In this document: positions 8,209 through 18,481 of the stretch, piece after piece
How positions within the stretch are numbered: position 1 is the first letter of the stretch
Layout: the number at the start of each line of letters is the position of its first letter
Origin: Bacillota bacterium
Lineage (GTDB): Bacteria > Bacillota > Limnochordia > Limnochordales > ZCTH02-B6
Length of the DNA stretch: 54,732 bases
Direction of reading: 5' to 3'
NCBI GenBank assembly: GCA_017656145.1
Contig: JACDOI010000012.1
Span: forward strand, 1 to 54,732
Notes under the pieces: generated by a model
Told to the model about the DNA's origin: nothing
Database searches by the model: none
Seen by the model: the letters and a program-made list of their open reading frames with translations, nothing else
Program-made: the position numbers and the translations under genes

Positions 8209-9272
8209 ACCGCCCCCCGCCCGTCGCTTGGTGTCGGCTCCCGGAGGGATTCCACGGCGCGGGGCTGGCCGCTTTGGAGCGACGCCACCGCGGCCAAGGA
8301 GATCTCCATGGCCCGCTGGCCGTCCTCCACGCCGACCGAAGGCTGCTTGCCGTGGCGCAGGCAGTCGATGAAGTGCAGCATTTCCGCCACGTACGCGTCG
8401 CGGAATCGCTCAAGAAAGTCCTTCACGCAATCGTGGCTGCCGCGCCCGTCCCTCAGCAAAACGACCGGGCGGCTTTGCAGGTAGCCGACTTGGATGCTTC
8501 CTTCGGTGCCCAGCACCTCGGTGCGGATGTCGTATCCGTAGCCGGTGTGGCGGGAGTTGTCGTGAAGCCCCAAGCCGCCCCGGCAAAACCGCAGCGCCAC
8601 CACCCCGGCGTCGATGTCGCCCGCGGCCCCGTACTCGGGATAGACGAAGCAGCCGCCGAGCGCGTACACGGTCTCCACCTCATCGCCCATGAGCCATCGG
8701 GCCAAGTCGAAATCGTGGACGGACGAATCGACGAACAGTCCTCCGCTGGCCCGTACGAACTCAAGCGGCGGTCCGGCGGCGTCCCGGCTGGTCAGGCGGA
8801 TGAGGGTGGGCCGGCCGATGGCCCCGGCGCGGATTTGCTCCCAGGCGTGGGCGTAGCCCGGGTCGAAACGGCGCATGAAGCCCAACTGGTACGTGACGCC
8901 CGACTGGGCGACCAGCGCGGCAATGCGGCGGGTTGCCTCCAAGTCCGCGGCCACCGGTTTTTCGGAAAACATGGGCTTCTTGGCGGCCACGCACTCCCGG
9001 ACCACCTCTTCCCGAATTTCGGTGGGCGAGGCGATGACGACGGCATCCACATCGTCCCGGTGAACGAGCTCCCGAAAGTCGTCGAATCCCAGGGGCACGT
9101 CGAGTTCCTTCTGAAGCTGTTCCCGGGCCTCACGGTCGGGATCGGCCAGGCCGACGAGCCGGGCTCCGGGGATCAAGCCCGCCAGGTTGCGGGCGTGGCG
9201 GGCCCCCATGCGGCCGACGCCGATGACGCCTACATGTACATATTCCATTTTGCTGATGGAGCGATGAGACAT
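8205..9272 (-). CDS. iolG: Inositol 2-dehydrogenase
   Basis: A 355-residue Gfo/Idh/MocA oxidoreductase that oxidises myo-inositol (or scyllo-/chiro-inositol) to inosose with NAD. The Rossmann motif is GVIGVGRMGARHARN, the catalytic Lys lies in FSEKPVAAD, and the Asp/His pair lies in FVDSSVHDFDLARWL. The ATG at 9272 is preceded by GTGAGGAG with 7 nt spacing; an in-frame ATG eight codons downstream starts nearer the Rossmann fold but has a poorer site. It follows iolB after 11 bp and overlaps iolE by 4 nt. Substrate stereochemistry cannot be read from the sequence. Confidence 0.93.
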   Translation of the reverse strand: MSHRSISKMEYVHVGVIGVGRMGARHARNLAGLIPGARLVGLADPDREAREQLQKELDVPLGFDDFRELVHRDDVDAVVIASPTEIREEVVRECVAAKKPMFSEKPVAADLEATRRIAALVAQSGVTYQLGFMRRFDPGYAHAWEQIRAGAIGRPTLIRLTSRDAAGPPLEFVRASGGLFVDSSVHDFDLARWLMGDEVETVYALGGCFVYPEYGAAGDIDAGVVALRFCRGGLGLHDNSRHTGYGYDIRTEVLGTEGSIQVGYLQSRPVVLLRDGRGSHDCVKDFLERFRDAYVAEMLHFIDCLRHGKQPSVGVEDGQRAMEISLAAVASLQSGQPRAVESLREPTPSDGRGAV

Positions 9273-9283
9273 AGTACGACTCC

Positions 9284-10102
9284 TCACTTTTCCGCCGGCC
9301 GCTCTTCCATCTCCCGGGCCAGCCGGCTGAACTCGGGGTCGATGAAAAAGCGCCAATCGCGTTCCGGCCCTGCCATGACGTTGAGATAGTACAAGTCGAC
9401 TCCCGGCGGGGACGCGACCGGGTGGTATCCCCTGGGAACCAGAACCGCGTCGCCGTCGCCGACGGCGATAGCCACGTCCACAGATCCGTCGTCGGTATAC
9501 ACCCGCTGCAGGGCGAAGGCGCCCGCGGGCCGCAAGCGGTGGTAGTACACTTCCTCGAGATACGTCTCCTCCGGCGGCCGGTGGGTATCGTGTTTGTGGG
9601 GTGGGAAGCTCGACCAGTTCCCCCCGGGGGTGAGCACTTCCACCACAAGAAGCCGCTCCGCCGGGCCGTTGCCCATCAGGATGTTGTGAATCCGACGGCG
9701 GGCGCTGCCCGAACCCCGGTCCACCACTTCCACATCGTCGGGACGGATGAGCCGGGCCTGCTCCCCCCGCTGGGCCGGAGCGCTTCCCCGGGCCCACTCG
9801 AGATCCGTTTCAGCCCGTATCTCATAGCGCATACCCGGAGGCAGGTAAACCGCCCACGGCAACCCGGAAAACACGTCGGGACGCTCGCCGATGCCCGCCC
9901 ACGTTCCGGCGTCGGATGCCACCGTCGCCCGGCCGGAAAGGATGACGAGGGCCACCTCCCGGTCCCCGGTTTCATCGCGGACCGAACCGCCGGCCGGGAG
10001 CCTGTGGACGGAAAACCCGACGTATCGCCACCCGGCTTCCTCCGGCGCCACGCGAATGGGAGTCGGGCCAGTTTCTGGCTTGATGTGCAAACGCGCGGCC
10101 AC
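9284..10102 (-). CDS. iolB: 5-deoxy-glucuronate isomerase
   Basis: A 272-residue two-cupin protein that isomerises 5-deoxy-D-glucuronate to 2-deoxy-5-keto-D-gluconate. The metal-binding half is the second cupin: PPHKHDTH with two His ligands, followed by EETYLEEVYYHR (Glu and further His) and GYHPVASPPGVDLYYLNVMAG. The length agrees with known IolB. The GTG start has AAGGAGG about 10 nt upstream. It is the second gene of the operon, 78 bp after iolD and 11 bp before iolG. Confidence 0.94.
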   Translation of the reverse strand: MAARLHIKPETGPTPIRVAPEEAGWRYVGFSVHRLPAGGSVRDETGDREVALVILSGRATVASDAGTWAGIGERPDVFSGLPWAVYLPPGMRYEIRAETDLEWARGSAPAQRGEQARLIRPDDVEVVDRGSGSARRRIHNILMGNGPAERLLVVEVLTPGGNWSSFPPHKHDTHRPPEETYLEEVYYHRLRPAGAFALQRVYTDDGSVDVAIAVGDGDAVLVPRGYHPVASPPGVDLYYLNVMAGPERDWRFFIDPEFSRLAREMEERPAEK

Positions 10103-10180
10103 GCCACCGCGGCCTCCTTCCTTTTCGCACCGCGTCTTCGCGCTTCGCCGGTGCGTCTTAGGGCGTTGCGTACCAGATGT

Positions 10181-12049
10181 TTAATAGTAGAACCGCTGCC
10201 GCTTCCGGGCCTCGACATACTTGGCCCGGGCCGCCTGGACGCCGGGTTGTGTGGAGACTTCCGCAATGGGAACGTCCCACCAGCTGTCGTACGAGGGCAC
10301 CCGGGCCTCGGGATCGACGGGCACATGGATAAGCACCGTCCGGCTTTCCTTGCGGGCCGCCGCCAAGGCGTCCCGAAGCGCCTGTGGGTCCTCGGCCCGC
10401 CACGCCGCAGCGCCCAGGCTCGCCGCGTTGGCGGCGAAGTCGACAGGCACGTACTCCCCGTCCAGACTGCCGCTTTCCGGACGGCGGTAGCGGAACTCGT
10501 TGCCGAACGAGGGCGAACCGGAAGACACCTGCAGCCCGTGAATGGACTGGTATCCCCCGTTGTCCACCAGGACGATGATGAGCTTACGTCCTTCCTGGAT
10601 CGATGTGACGATCTCGCTGTTCATCATCAGGTAACTGCCGTCCCCGACCATGACGAACACTTCCCGCCCGGGGTCGGCCAGTTTGACTCCGAGCCCTCCG
10701 GCGATCTCATACCCCATGGTCGAATACCCATACTCCAGGTGGTATGTGCCTGGCTCCGCCGGCCGCCAAAGCTTCAGCAAATCGCCCGGCATGCTGCCTG
10801 CAGCGCACACCACCACGTCCCGCGGCTGCGCCGCCTCGTTGACGAGCCCGATGACCTGAGCCTGGGTGAGCCGGGAGCCGGCCTGGCCGGCCCGGAGGCG
10901 ATCGACTTCCCCGTCCCACTCGGCCTTGAGTCGGGCGATTTCCGCCCGGTACGCCTCACCGGTGGCGTAGCCCGCGGCCCGCAACCGCTCAAGCAACCGT
11001 TCCAGCGCAACCCGGGCGTCGCCGATGAGCGGATGGGCTCCGAGCTTGTATGCATCCATGGCCGTCACGTTGATGTTGATGAACCGAACGTCAGGATGCT
11101 GGAACGCCGTCTTGGACGCGGTGGTGAAATCGGTCAGGCGGGTGCCGACGGCAATCACCAGATCGGCTCCGGCGGCCAACCGGTTGGCCGCCGCTCCCCC
11201 GTTGGCCCCCACCGGGCCCACGTTCATCGGATGATTCCACGGGAGCGAACTTTTGCCCGCCTGGGTCTCGCACACCGGGATGCCCAGCTCGGACGCGAAC
11301 CGGTCCAAAACCTCCGAAGCCTCCGAGTAGAGCACGCCGCCGCCGGCGATGACGATGGGCCGACGGGCGGCCCGGATCATGTCCGCCGCCAGCGCCAGCT
11401 CGCTCTCGGGCGGAACAAACCGGGGAATGCGCCACACCCGGCGGCGGAAGAAGTGGGCCGGGAAGTCAAAAGCTTCCGTTTGCACGTCCTCGGGCAGCGC
11501 GATGGTGACGGCACCCGTTTCCGCCTGATCGGTGAGGACCCGCATCGCTTCCGGAAGGCTCGACAAAAGCTGTTCGGGCCGGTTGATCCGGTCCCAGTAC
11601 CGGGATACCGCCCGGAAGGCGTCGTTGGCGCTCACGTCCTGGCTCGCCGGGTGCTCCAGCTGCTGCAGCACGGGATGGGGAAACCGGTTGGCGAAAATGT
11701 CGCCGGGCAGAAGCAACACCGGCAACCGGTTGATGGTCGCGGACGCGGCGCCGGTCACCATGTTGGTCGCCCCCGGGCCCACCGACGTCGTGCAGGCAAA
11801 CGTCTGGAGCCGGTTGTTGGCCTTGGCGAACGCCGCGGCGGTGTGCACCATGGCCTGCTCGTTGCGGGGCTGGTAGTGCCGGAGCTCCCCCAGCTCCTGC
11901 AACGCCTGGCCGAGGCCCGTTACATTGCCGTGGCCGAAAATGCCGAACATCCCGGCAAACAGCGGCCGCTCCCGGCCGTCCCTCTCTACGAACTGGCGGG
12001 CGAGATACCGCACGATGGCTTGCGCGACGGTCATGCGCACTGTCTCCAC
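10181..12049 (-). CDS. iolD: 3D-(3,5/4)-trihydroxycyclohexane-1,2-dione hydrolase
   Basis: A thiamine diphosphate-dependent enzyme of about 622 residues that opens the ring of the diketone made by IolE, giving 5-deoxyglucuronate. The N-terminus has FGIFGHGNVTGLGQAL, the catalytic Glu lies in QPRNEQAM, and CTTSVGPGATNM follows. The cofactor motif is MVGDGSYLMMNSE with Asn in LVDNGGYQSIHGLQ, typical of IolD. GTG at 12049 is chosen because GAGGGGG lies 7 nt upstream; an in-frame ATG at 12034 lacks a well-spaced site. It is the first gene of the leftward inositol operon, with a LacI/cre-like palindrome 37-50 bp upstream of the start. Confidence 0.94.
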   Translation of the reverse strand: METVRMTVAQAIVRYLARQFVERDGRERPLFAGMFGIFGHGNVTGLGQALQELGELRHYQPRNEQAMVHTAAAFAKANNRLQTFACTTSVGPGATNMVTGAASATINRLPVLLLPGDIFANRFPHPVLQQLEHPASQDVSANDAFRAVSRYWDRINRPEQLLSSLPEAMRVLTDQAETGAVTIALPEDVQTEAFDFPAHFFRRRVWRIPRFVPPESELALAADMIRAARRPIVIAGGGVLYSEASEVLDRFASELGIPVCETQAGKSSLPWNHPMNVGPVGANGGAAANRLAAGADLVIAVGTRLTDFTTASKTAFQHPDVRFININVTAMDAYKLGAHPLIGDARVALERLLERLRAAGYATGEAYRAEIARLKAEWDGEVDRLRAGQAGSRLTQAQVIGLVNEAAQPRDVVVCAAGSMPGDLLKLWRPAEPGTYHLEYGYSTMGYEIAGGLGVKLADPGREVFVMVGDGSYLMMNSEIVTSIQEGRKLIIVLVDNGGYQSIHGLQVSSGSPSFGNEFRYRRPESGSLDGEYVPVDFAANAASLGAAAWRAEDPQALRDALAAARKESRTVLIHVPVDPEARVPSYDSWWDVPIAEVSTQPGVQAARAKYVEARKRQRFYY

Positions 12050-12085
12050 ACCTGTTCCCCCTCTTCGTTGGCGCGTCCGAATTTC

Positions 12086-12099
12086 CGGAAGCGCTTTCA
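12086..12099. promoter_or_regulatory. LacI/cre-like operator upstream of iolD
   Basis: On the minus strand this reads TGAAAGCGCTTCCG, an imperfect palindrome centred on CG that fits the general LacI/CcpA operator pattern TGWAANCGNTNWCA with few mismatches. It lies 37-50 bp upstream of the chosen iolD start, where it could block transcription. A nearly identical sequence lies at 24540-24553. Confidence 0.6.
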
Positions 12100-12165
12100 A
12101 CACCGGGCCAAAACGGCCTCTTCGGAGGAACACCCGCCCAAGGCCCGCGGCCCCCGCTTCCGGCT

Positions 12166-12672
12166 TTACCCTGCCGGCGGGTGGACTTGGCCGCTCCCGC
12201 CGGGAGCAGGTGTGTTCCCCCGGGAGAATTCGGCCAGCTCCAAAGCGAGCTCTTCCAGTTCCTCCCCGCCGGCCATCATGGACAACAGCTGTTCTCGCGA
12301 AATCTCGCCCCGGGCGAACGTCCCGTAACTCGTGCCGCGGTTCAGCACCGTAAACCGGTCCCCCACGGCGAACGCGTGGTGGGCGTTGTGCATGAACACG
12401 ACGCCCAAGCCCTCGCTTCGCGCCTTAGCGATATACTTCAGTACCACCCCGGCCTCTTTCACGCCCAGAGCGCTGGTAGGCTCATCGAGAATGAGAACCT
12501 TGGCTCCGAAATAGACCACCCGGGCGATGGCCACCGACTGCCGCTCGCCCCCGGACAAGGTCCCCACCGGCTGGTTGACGTCCCTAAGCTCGATGCCGAT
12601 GCGTCTGAGCTCAGCCCGGGTCACTTCCTCCGCGAGCGCCCGGTCCAATCGCCGAATTGGCCCCCAACCTTA
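12166..12672 (-). pseudogene. Truncated sugar ABC transporter ATPase (FrcA/IatA type), 3' part
   Basis: The open stretch encodes only the C-terminal half of a CUT2-type ATPase: the signature [13 protein letters not shown], Walker [13 protein letters not shown], and a tail [16 protein letters not shown] plus [17 protein letters not shown] typical of inositol/fructose ATPases. The Walker A half is absent and a stop codon lies at about 12670, just before the preserved part. The H-loop, normally MTHNxHHA, reads [11 protein letters not shown], a one-codon loss that also fits decay. A TTG at 12648 could start a 160-residue peptide. It lies just upstream of iolD, the natural place for an inositol importer, so I read it as the remnant of one. 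Confidence 0.75.
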
Positions 12673-12717
12673 TGAGACCGAGTGTCCCTCAGGCCGTTTC
12701 CGGCGGTCATCACGAAT

Positions 12718-12731
12718 TGGAAGCGGTTACA
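12718..12731. promoter_or_regulatory. LacI/cre-like site between two gene fragments
   Basis: The minus strand reads TGTAACCGCTTCCA, close to the LacI/CcpA operator pattern. It lies upstream of the decayed ABC ATPase, so it may be the relict operator of the lost transporter operon, or a second site for the LacI regulator encoded 500 bp away. Confidence 0.45.
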
Positions 12732-12806
12732 TTTCCGACCGTTCGACGGTGCTGGCGGAAATCCTCCCGGAACCATCACCGCAGTCTGCATTTTGCAACA
12801 ACACGA

Positions 12807-14289
<1,483 letters not shown>

Positions 14290-14400
14290 GTTGCGTTTCC
14301 CCCCGTTGCGGCCGCTGCCGCCGAAAGCTACCGGTTATTGTTGTTTTTGTTACAATAGATGTTAAATCCACCATAGTTTCGTCTGTTTGCCTAGGTACGG

Positions 14401-14430
14401 TTGACATGGTTTCGCTCCGGGCCCTATACT
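14401..14430 (+). promoter_or_regulatory. Near-consensus sigma-A promoter of the OsmF-type operon
   Basis: A perfect -35 box TTGACA (14401-14406) and -10 box TATACT (14425-14430) with an 18-bp spacer lie 92 bp upstream of the binding-protein start. The upstream 14335-14370 stretch is unusually AT-rich for this genome and could act as an UP-like element. Confidence 0.8.
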
Positions 14431-14521
14431 GTGAACCGAGGTTTTGACGTTGGTCTGTTGTGCACCGATTGGATCGCAGCAGGCCAGCCAATACCGAAAG
14501 CAAAAGGAGGCGAACACATCG

Positions 14522-15460
14522 ATGCGCCAATGGACACGCGGGCTGGCCGCGGGATTGATCGTTTTCATTCTGATGGTGGTTTCTGTGTCGGCTCTGGCCG
14601 CACCGCCGATTCGCATCGGATCCAAGAACTACACCGAACAGCTCATACTGGGTGAGCTCATGTTGCAGGCGCTGGAGGCCGCCGGGTACAGCGTACAGAA
14701 TCGGCTGAGCCTGGGCGGCAGCGCGGTCGTGCGGCAGGCGTTGGAAGTCGGTGAAATCGATGTTTACGCGGAGTATACCGGAACGGCATTGCTGGTACAC
14801 TTCAGCGGGTACGGGCTGGACGTTCCCCGCGAGGTCATGTCCAGCCCCGCTGAGTCCTTCCAGTTCGTCCAGGAGGTTGACCGCGAGCGCAACGACTTGC
14901 ACTGGCTTTGCCCGGCCGATGCCAACAATACGTACGCCATCGCGGTGCGCCGGCACTGGGCTGAGGAGCACGGCATCTTCAGCGTGGCCGACCTGGCGGC
15001 CTATGTCAACGGCGGCGGTCGGGTGGTGTTTGCCTCCAACACGGAGTTCATCGACCGGCCCGACGGCTTGATCGCGTTTGAAGAAACGTACGGTTTCTCC
15101 ATCCCGCGCGGCGACGTCATCGTCCTCGGTCAAGGCTCCTACGGCACTGCCCAGGCGCTGGCCAACGGGGCCAACGGTGTAAACGCCGCCATGGTGTTCG
15201 GTACCGACGGCACCATCGCAGCCTACGACCTCGTCGTCCTCGAGGATCCGCTGGGCGCCATGCCCATCTATCAGCCGGCTCCGGTGGTCCGGGGCGAGCT
15301 GTTGCAGGCCGAGCCCGGCGTGCAAGATGTGCTCTGCCAGATTTTCTCTCATCTCGACGGGCAAACCCTGTCGGCGCTCAACGCCGAGGTGGACGTCTAC
15401 GGCCGCCGGCCGGCCGATGTCGCCGCGGAATTCTTGCGTCAAATCGGAGTGGCCCGATGA
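14522..15460 (+). CDS. Osmoprotectant ABC transporter binding protein (OsmF/OpuBC type)
   Basis: A 312-residue secreted binding protein for quaternary amine osmolytes such as glycine betaine or choline. A signal peptide (residues 1-30, core AAGLIVFILMVVSVSALA, no lipobox Cys) precedes IRIGSKNYTEQLILGEL, the family hallmark. Later landmarks are DVYAEYTGTALLV and GQGSYGTAQALANG. The ATG at 14522 is preceded by AAAGGAGG. The stop overlaps the permease start by ATGA. The order binding protein, long permease, ATPase, short permease matches E. coli osmF-yehY-yehX-yehW. In that family affinity for betaine is often low, so the true ligand is open. Confidence 0.87.
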   Translation: MRQWTRGLAAGLIVFILMVVSVSALAAPPIRIGSKNYTEQLILGELMLQALEAAGYSVQNRLSLGGSAVVRQALEVGEIDVYAEYTGTALLVHFSGYGLDVPREVMSSPAESFQFVQEVDRERNDLHWLCPADANNTYAIAVRRHWAEEHGIFSVADLAAYVNGGGRVVFASNTEFIDRPDGLIAFEETYGFSIPRGDVIVLGQGSYGTAQALANGANGVNAAMVFGTDGTIAAYDLVVLEDPLGAMPIYQPAPVVRGELLQAEPGVQDVLCQIFSHLDGQTLSALNAEVDVYGRRPADVAAEFLRQIGVAR

Positions 15461-16698
15461 TATCCCGTCCGGACGCCCGAGAGCCGCGGAGCCAGCTCGC
15501 CATAGTGGGCGCGGCCGCGACTCTCGGAGCGGCGGCCGGCCTGCCGTGGATTCAAAGCGCACCAAATCCGCTGGCCCTCGGCTCCCGCTTTCTCGTGCGG
15601 AACGCGAACCTTTTGTCCCTCATCCGTGATTGGCCTTTCGCGGCGTTGATTATCGTCCCGGCGGTCGTCGCGCTCATCGTCGCCTGCCGGAGATCGCCGG
15701 CCCGCGCGGGGTGGGGGCTTTGGACTGCGGGAAGCCTGGGCTTGCTGGCGGTCTGGGCGACGAGCGAGTCGATCATCGCCGCGGGACAAGCATCCGGGAC
15801 GCTGGCTCGCGTTGCGCTGTGGGGCAGCGGCTTGTGGATCGCCCTCATAGGCTACGGGCTTATCGCGTACGCGGGCGTCCTTAGGCTTCGCCGGTCGCCG
15901 GCGGCCAACAGTCAGTGGTTGCTTTTGCTGCCCATCGTCGCCATCGCGGCCCACGCGGCGTGGCTCATCTTCTATTCGGAGCCGGCTGGCAACTGGCTGC
16001 TGCAAGTATTCCAGCAGGAAGCCCGCACCGGCGGCATCCAGCGCCGCATCGGCGAACACTTGTGGTTGTCGGCCATTTCGACAGCCTTGAGCATCTTGAT
16101 CGGCATCGCGCTCGGCATCTGGGGATACCACCGGGAGCGGGTGGCGCGGGCATCGCTGTACGTGGCGGGCGTCATCCTGACCTTGCCGTCCCTCGCGCTG
16201 TTTGGCATGTTGATGGAGCCGTTTTCCGCCCTGGCCCGGGCCTTCCCTGTCCTGCGGGACTACGGCATCGGCGGGCTGGGCCCGGCCCCGGCCATCACGG
16301 GCTTGACCTTGTACGGGCTGTTGCCCGTTATCCGGAACACGTATACAGGTTTAAAGGGCGTGTCCGCCGCCCAGGTGGACGCCGCCCGGGGCATGGGGAT
16401 GACCGGCCGTCAGTTGATGTTTCTTGTGCTCATCCCCCACGCGCTGCCGGTCATTTTGGCAGGCATTCGCCAAACCGCGGTCATGCTTACCGGCATCGCG
16501 GCCTTAGCGCAACTGATCGGAGGCGGAGGTTTGGGTTACTACATTCTTATGGGCATCAACCGGGCAAGCATCGCCCACATCCTGCTCGGCGCGGTTCCCG
16601 CCGTCCTGGTGGCGGTCGCCGTCGACCTCGCGCTGGATTGGCTCGGCCGCCGGCTGACGCCGAAAGGTTTGCGCCTGTCCAAGGGGGTGTCGGCATGA
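15457..16698 (+). CDS. Osmoprotectant ABC permease, long YehY-type
   Basis: A 413-residue inner-membrane permease. The N-terminal ~170 residues add about four extra hydrophobic segments, as in YehY. The C-terminal ~215 residues form the usual BPD permease domain with the EAA-like loop reading AQVDAARGMGMTGRQLMFLVLIPHALPVILAG, followed by GGGGLGYYI. It starts with ATG overlapping the previous stop and ends overlapping the ATPase start (ATGA at 16695). It works with the two following genes as one importer. Confidence 0.88.
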   Translation: MISRPDAREPRSQLAIVGAAATLGAAAGLPWIQSAPNPLALGSRFLVRNANLLSLIRDWPFAALIIVPAVVALIVACRRSPARAGWGLWTAGSLGLLAVWATSESIIAAGQASGTLARVALWGSGLWIALIGYGLIAYAGVLRLRRSPAANSQWLLLLPIVAIAAHAAWLIFYSEPAGNWLLQVFQQEARTGGIQRRIGEHLWLSAISTALSILIGIALGIWGYHRERVARASLYVAGVILTLPSLALFGMLMEPFSALARAFPVLRDYGIGGLGPAPAITGLTLYGLLPVIRNTYTGLKGVSAAQVDAARGMGMTGRQLMFLVLIPHALPVILAGIRQTAVMLTGIAALAQLIGGGGLGYYILMGINRASIAHILLGAVPAVLVAVAVDLALDWLGRRLTPKGLRLSKGVSA

Positions 16699-17684
16699 GC
16701 CAGCCGATCATCGTCTTTGACGGCGTGACGAAGACCTACGCCGCCAAGACAGCCGTCGACAACCTCAACCTCGAGATCAACCATGGCCAGACGTGCGTCT
16801 TCATCGGCCCGTCGGGCTGCGGCAAAACAACCAGCTTGCGCATGATCAATCGCCTGGTGGAACCGACGTCAGGGCGCATCCTGATCGACGGCAAGCCCAA
16901 CGACAGCGCGCGGCCCGAGGAGCTGCGGCGCCAGATCGGCTACGTGATCCAGGGTGTCGGCCTGTTCGATCACCTCACCGTCGCGCAAAACGTCGGCATC
17001 GTGCCCCGCCTTTTGGGTTGGCCCAAGCAGCGAATCGATGAGCGGGTCGACGAGCTGCTCACCTTAGTCGGGCTGGATCCGGCCGTCAACCGGAACAAGT
17101 TCCCGCGCCAGTTGTCCGGCGGAGAGCAGCAACGGGTCGGGGTGGCCCGAGCGCTGGCGGCCGATCCGCCCATCCTGCTCATGGACGAACCGTTCGGAGC
17201 TCTCGATCCCATCACCCGAGAAAGGCTTCAGGACGAGCTGATCCGGATCCAGCAAGTGGTCAAGAAGACCATCGTTTTCGTGACCCACGACATTCACGAG
17301 GCGATCAAGCTGGCCGACCGGATCGCGATCATGCGGAACGGCCGGCTGGTGCAATACGACACCCCAGAAGCCATTCTTTGGCGGCCGGCGGATGAGTTTG
17401 TCCAGGAGTTCGTCGGCACCGACCGGGTTTTGAAAGCTCTTGGGCTCATCCCCGTCTGGAGCGTGATGGAGCCGGGAGAGCCCGGTCCCAAATGGCCCGG
17501 GGACTGGACCGCGAGCACCGTCCCGGTTGCCGCCACGTTGCGGGACGCGTTGTCCGCGGCCATCGCCAACGGAATGCGGGATACCGCCGTTGTCGACGAG
17601 CGCGGCGCCGTCGCCGGCTGGATTCGCCGGGAAAGACTTCTGACCGTGCTGGAAGACCTCCAGTCCCGGGAGGTGGCGTCTTGA
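16695..17684 (+). CDS. Osmoprotectant ABC ATPase (YehX/OpuBA type)
   Basis: A 329-residue ATPase energising the osmolyte importer. Walker A is GPSGCGKTT, the Q-loop lies in YVIQGVGLFDHLTVAQN, the signature is LSGGEQQRVGVARALA, and Walker B is ILLMDEPFGALDPITR with the H-loop in FVTHDIHEA. After residue ~240 a single CBS-like segment remains (TVPVAATLRDALSAAIANG ending VLEDLQ). The ATG at 16695 is chosen because it overlaps the permease stop and follows AAGGGGGTG; the frame is open for a long way upstream over the permease gene but lacks family sequence there. Confidence 0.92.
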   Translation: MSQPIIVFDGVTKTYAAKTAVDNLNLEINHGQTCVFIGPSGCGKTTSLRMINRLVEPTSGRILIDGKPNDSARPEELRRQIGYVIQGVGLFDHLTVAQNVGIVPRLLGWPKQRIDERVDELLTLVGLDPAVNRNKFPRQLSGGEQQRVGVARALAADPPILLMDEPFGALDPITRERLQDELIRIQQVVKKTIVFVTHDIHEAIKLADRIAIMRNGRLVQYDTPEAILWRPADEFVQEFVGTDRVLKALGLIPVWSVMEPGEPGPKWPGDWTASTVPVAATLRDALSAAIANGMRDTAVVDERGAVAGWIRRERLLTVLEDLQSREVAS

Positions 17685-18445
17685 AACTGGTTCGCCTGCT
17701 CGGCACGGTAGCCGCCGCGATCGTCCTTCTGGGCATTTTCTTCCGTCTGGACAGCCTGCACGCGCGGGTTCTCTTGGCCCTTTGGCCCGAGTATCCCCAC
17801 GCCCTGCCGTTCCAAGGTGGCAACATGTGGGAGATGGGCGTCCGTACCGTCCAGCTCGTCCTGCTGGCGACCGTGCTGTGCACGGCCATCGGCGTTCCCC
17901 TCGGCATCGTCGCCACCCGGCCGCGCTACCGGGACGAATGGGCACCGATCGTCAACGGGCTCGTGAACGCCGGTCAGACGGTGCCGTCCCTGGCCATCGT
18001 CGCCTTGGCCTTGCCCTTGCTGGGATTCGGTTTTGTGCCGGCGCTGTTGGCCATGCTCCTAAACGGGCTGTTGCCCGTGCTGCGCAACACCGCGGTCGCG
18101 TTGGAAAGCGTAGACAAGGCGCAGATCGAAGCCGGCCTCGGCATGGGGATGACGCCCCGGCAGCTGTTGTGGATGGTGGAGATCCCCCGGTCCATTCCGG
18201 TCATCCTGGCCGGCATCCGGACGTCGGCGGTCCTCAACGTGGGCGTAGCCGTCTTAGCCGGCCTCATCGGCGCCGGCGGTTTCGGCGCCGCGATCGTGCA
18301 CGGCATCGACCTGAGGGTTCCGCCCCTCGTCTGGTACGGGGCTGTTCCGACGGCGTTGCTGGCCGTTATCATGGACTTTTTCCTGCGCCGGCTCGAGGAG
18401 ATGTTCACCCCCCGGGGGTTGCGCCTTGAGGAGCACCGCAGCTAG
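17681..18445 (+). CDS. Osmoprotectant ABC permease, short YehW-type
   Basis: A 254-residue permease with about six membrane segments and the EAA-like loop KAQIEAGLGMGMTPRQLLWMVEIPRSIPVILAG. The start is TTG at 17681 overlapping the ATPase stop (TTGA) with GGGAGGTG 5 nt upstream; earlier starts in the same frame fall inside the ATPase gene. It is the last gene of the osmF-like operon; the end meets the convergent GDPD gene after 36 bp without a clear terminator. Confidence 0.88.
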   Translation: MKLVRLLGTVAAAIVLLGIFFRLDSLHARVLLALWPEYPHALPFQGGNMWEMGVRTVQLVLLATVLCTAIGVPLGIVATRPRYRDEWAPIVNGLVNAGQTVPSLAIVALALPLLGFGFVPALLAMLLNGLLPVLRNTAVALESVDKAQIEAGLGMGMTPRQLLWMVEIPRSIPVILAGIRTSAVLNVGVAVLAGLIGAGGFGAAIVHGIDLRVPPLVWYGAVPTALLAVIMDFFLRRLEEMFTPRGLRLEEHRS

Positions 18446-18481
18446 TGCACTACGACGGCGCCAGCGGTACACGCGAGCCCA

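Noticed and set aside
9422-12328. A 968-codon open frame on the plus strand
   Set aside because: It lies antisense to iolB and iolD and part of iolG's upstream region. Its translation has no family features and is rich in Arg, His, Pro and Gly as expected from the complement of GC-rich codons. The minus-strand genes are certain.
12653-12720. Direct repeat CGAATTGG at 12653 and 12713
   Set aside because: Only 8 bp, 60 bp apart. It could mark a small deletion or insertion scar in the decayed region, but it is too short to claim.
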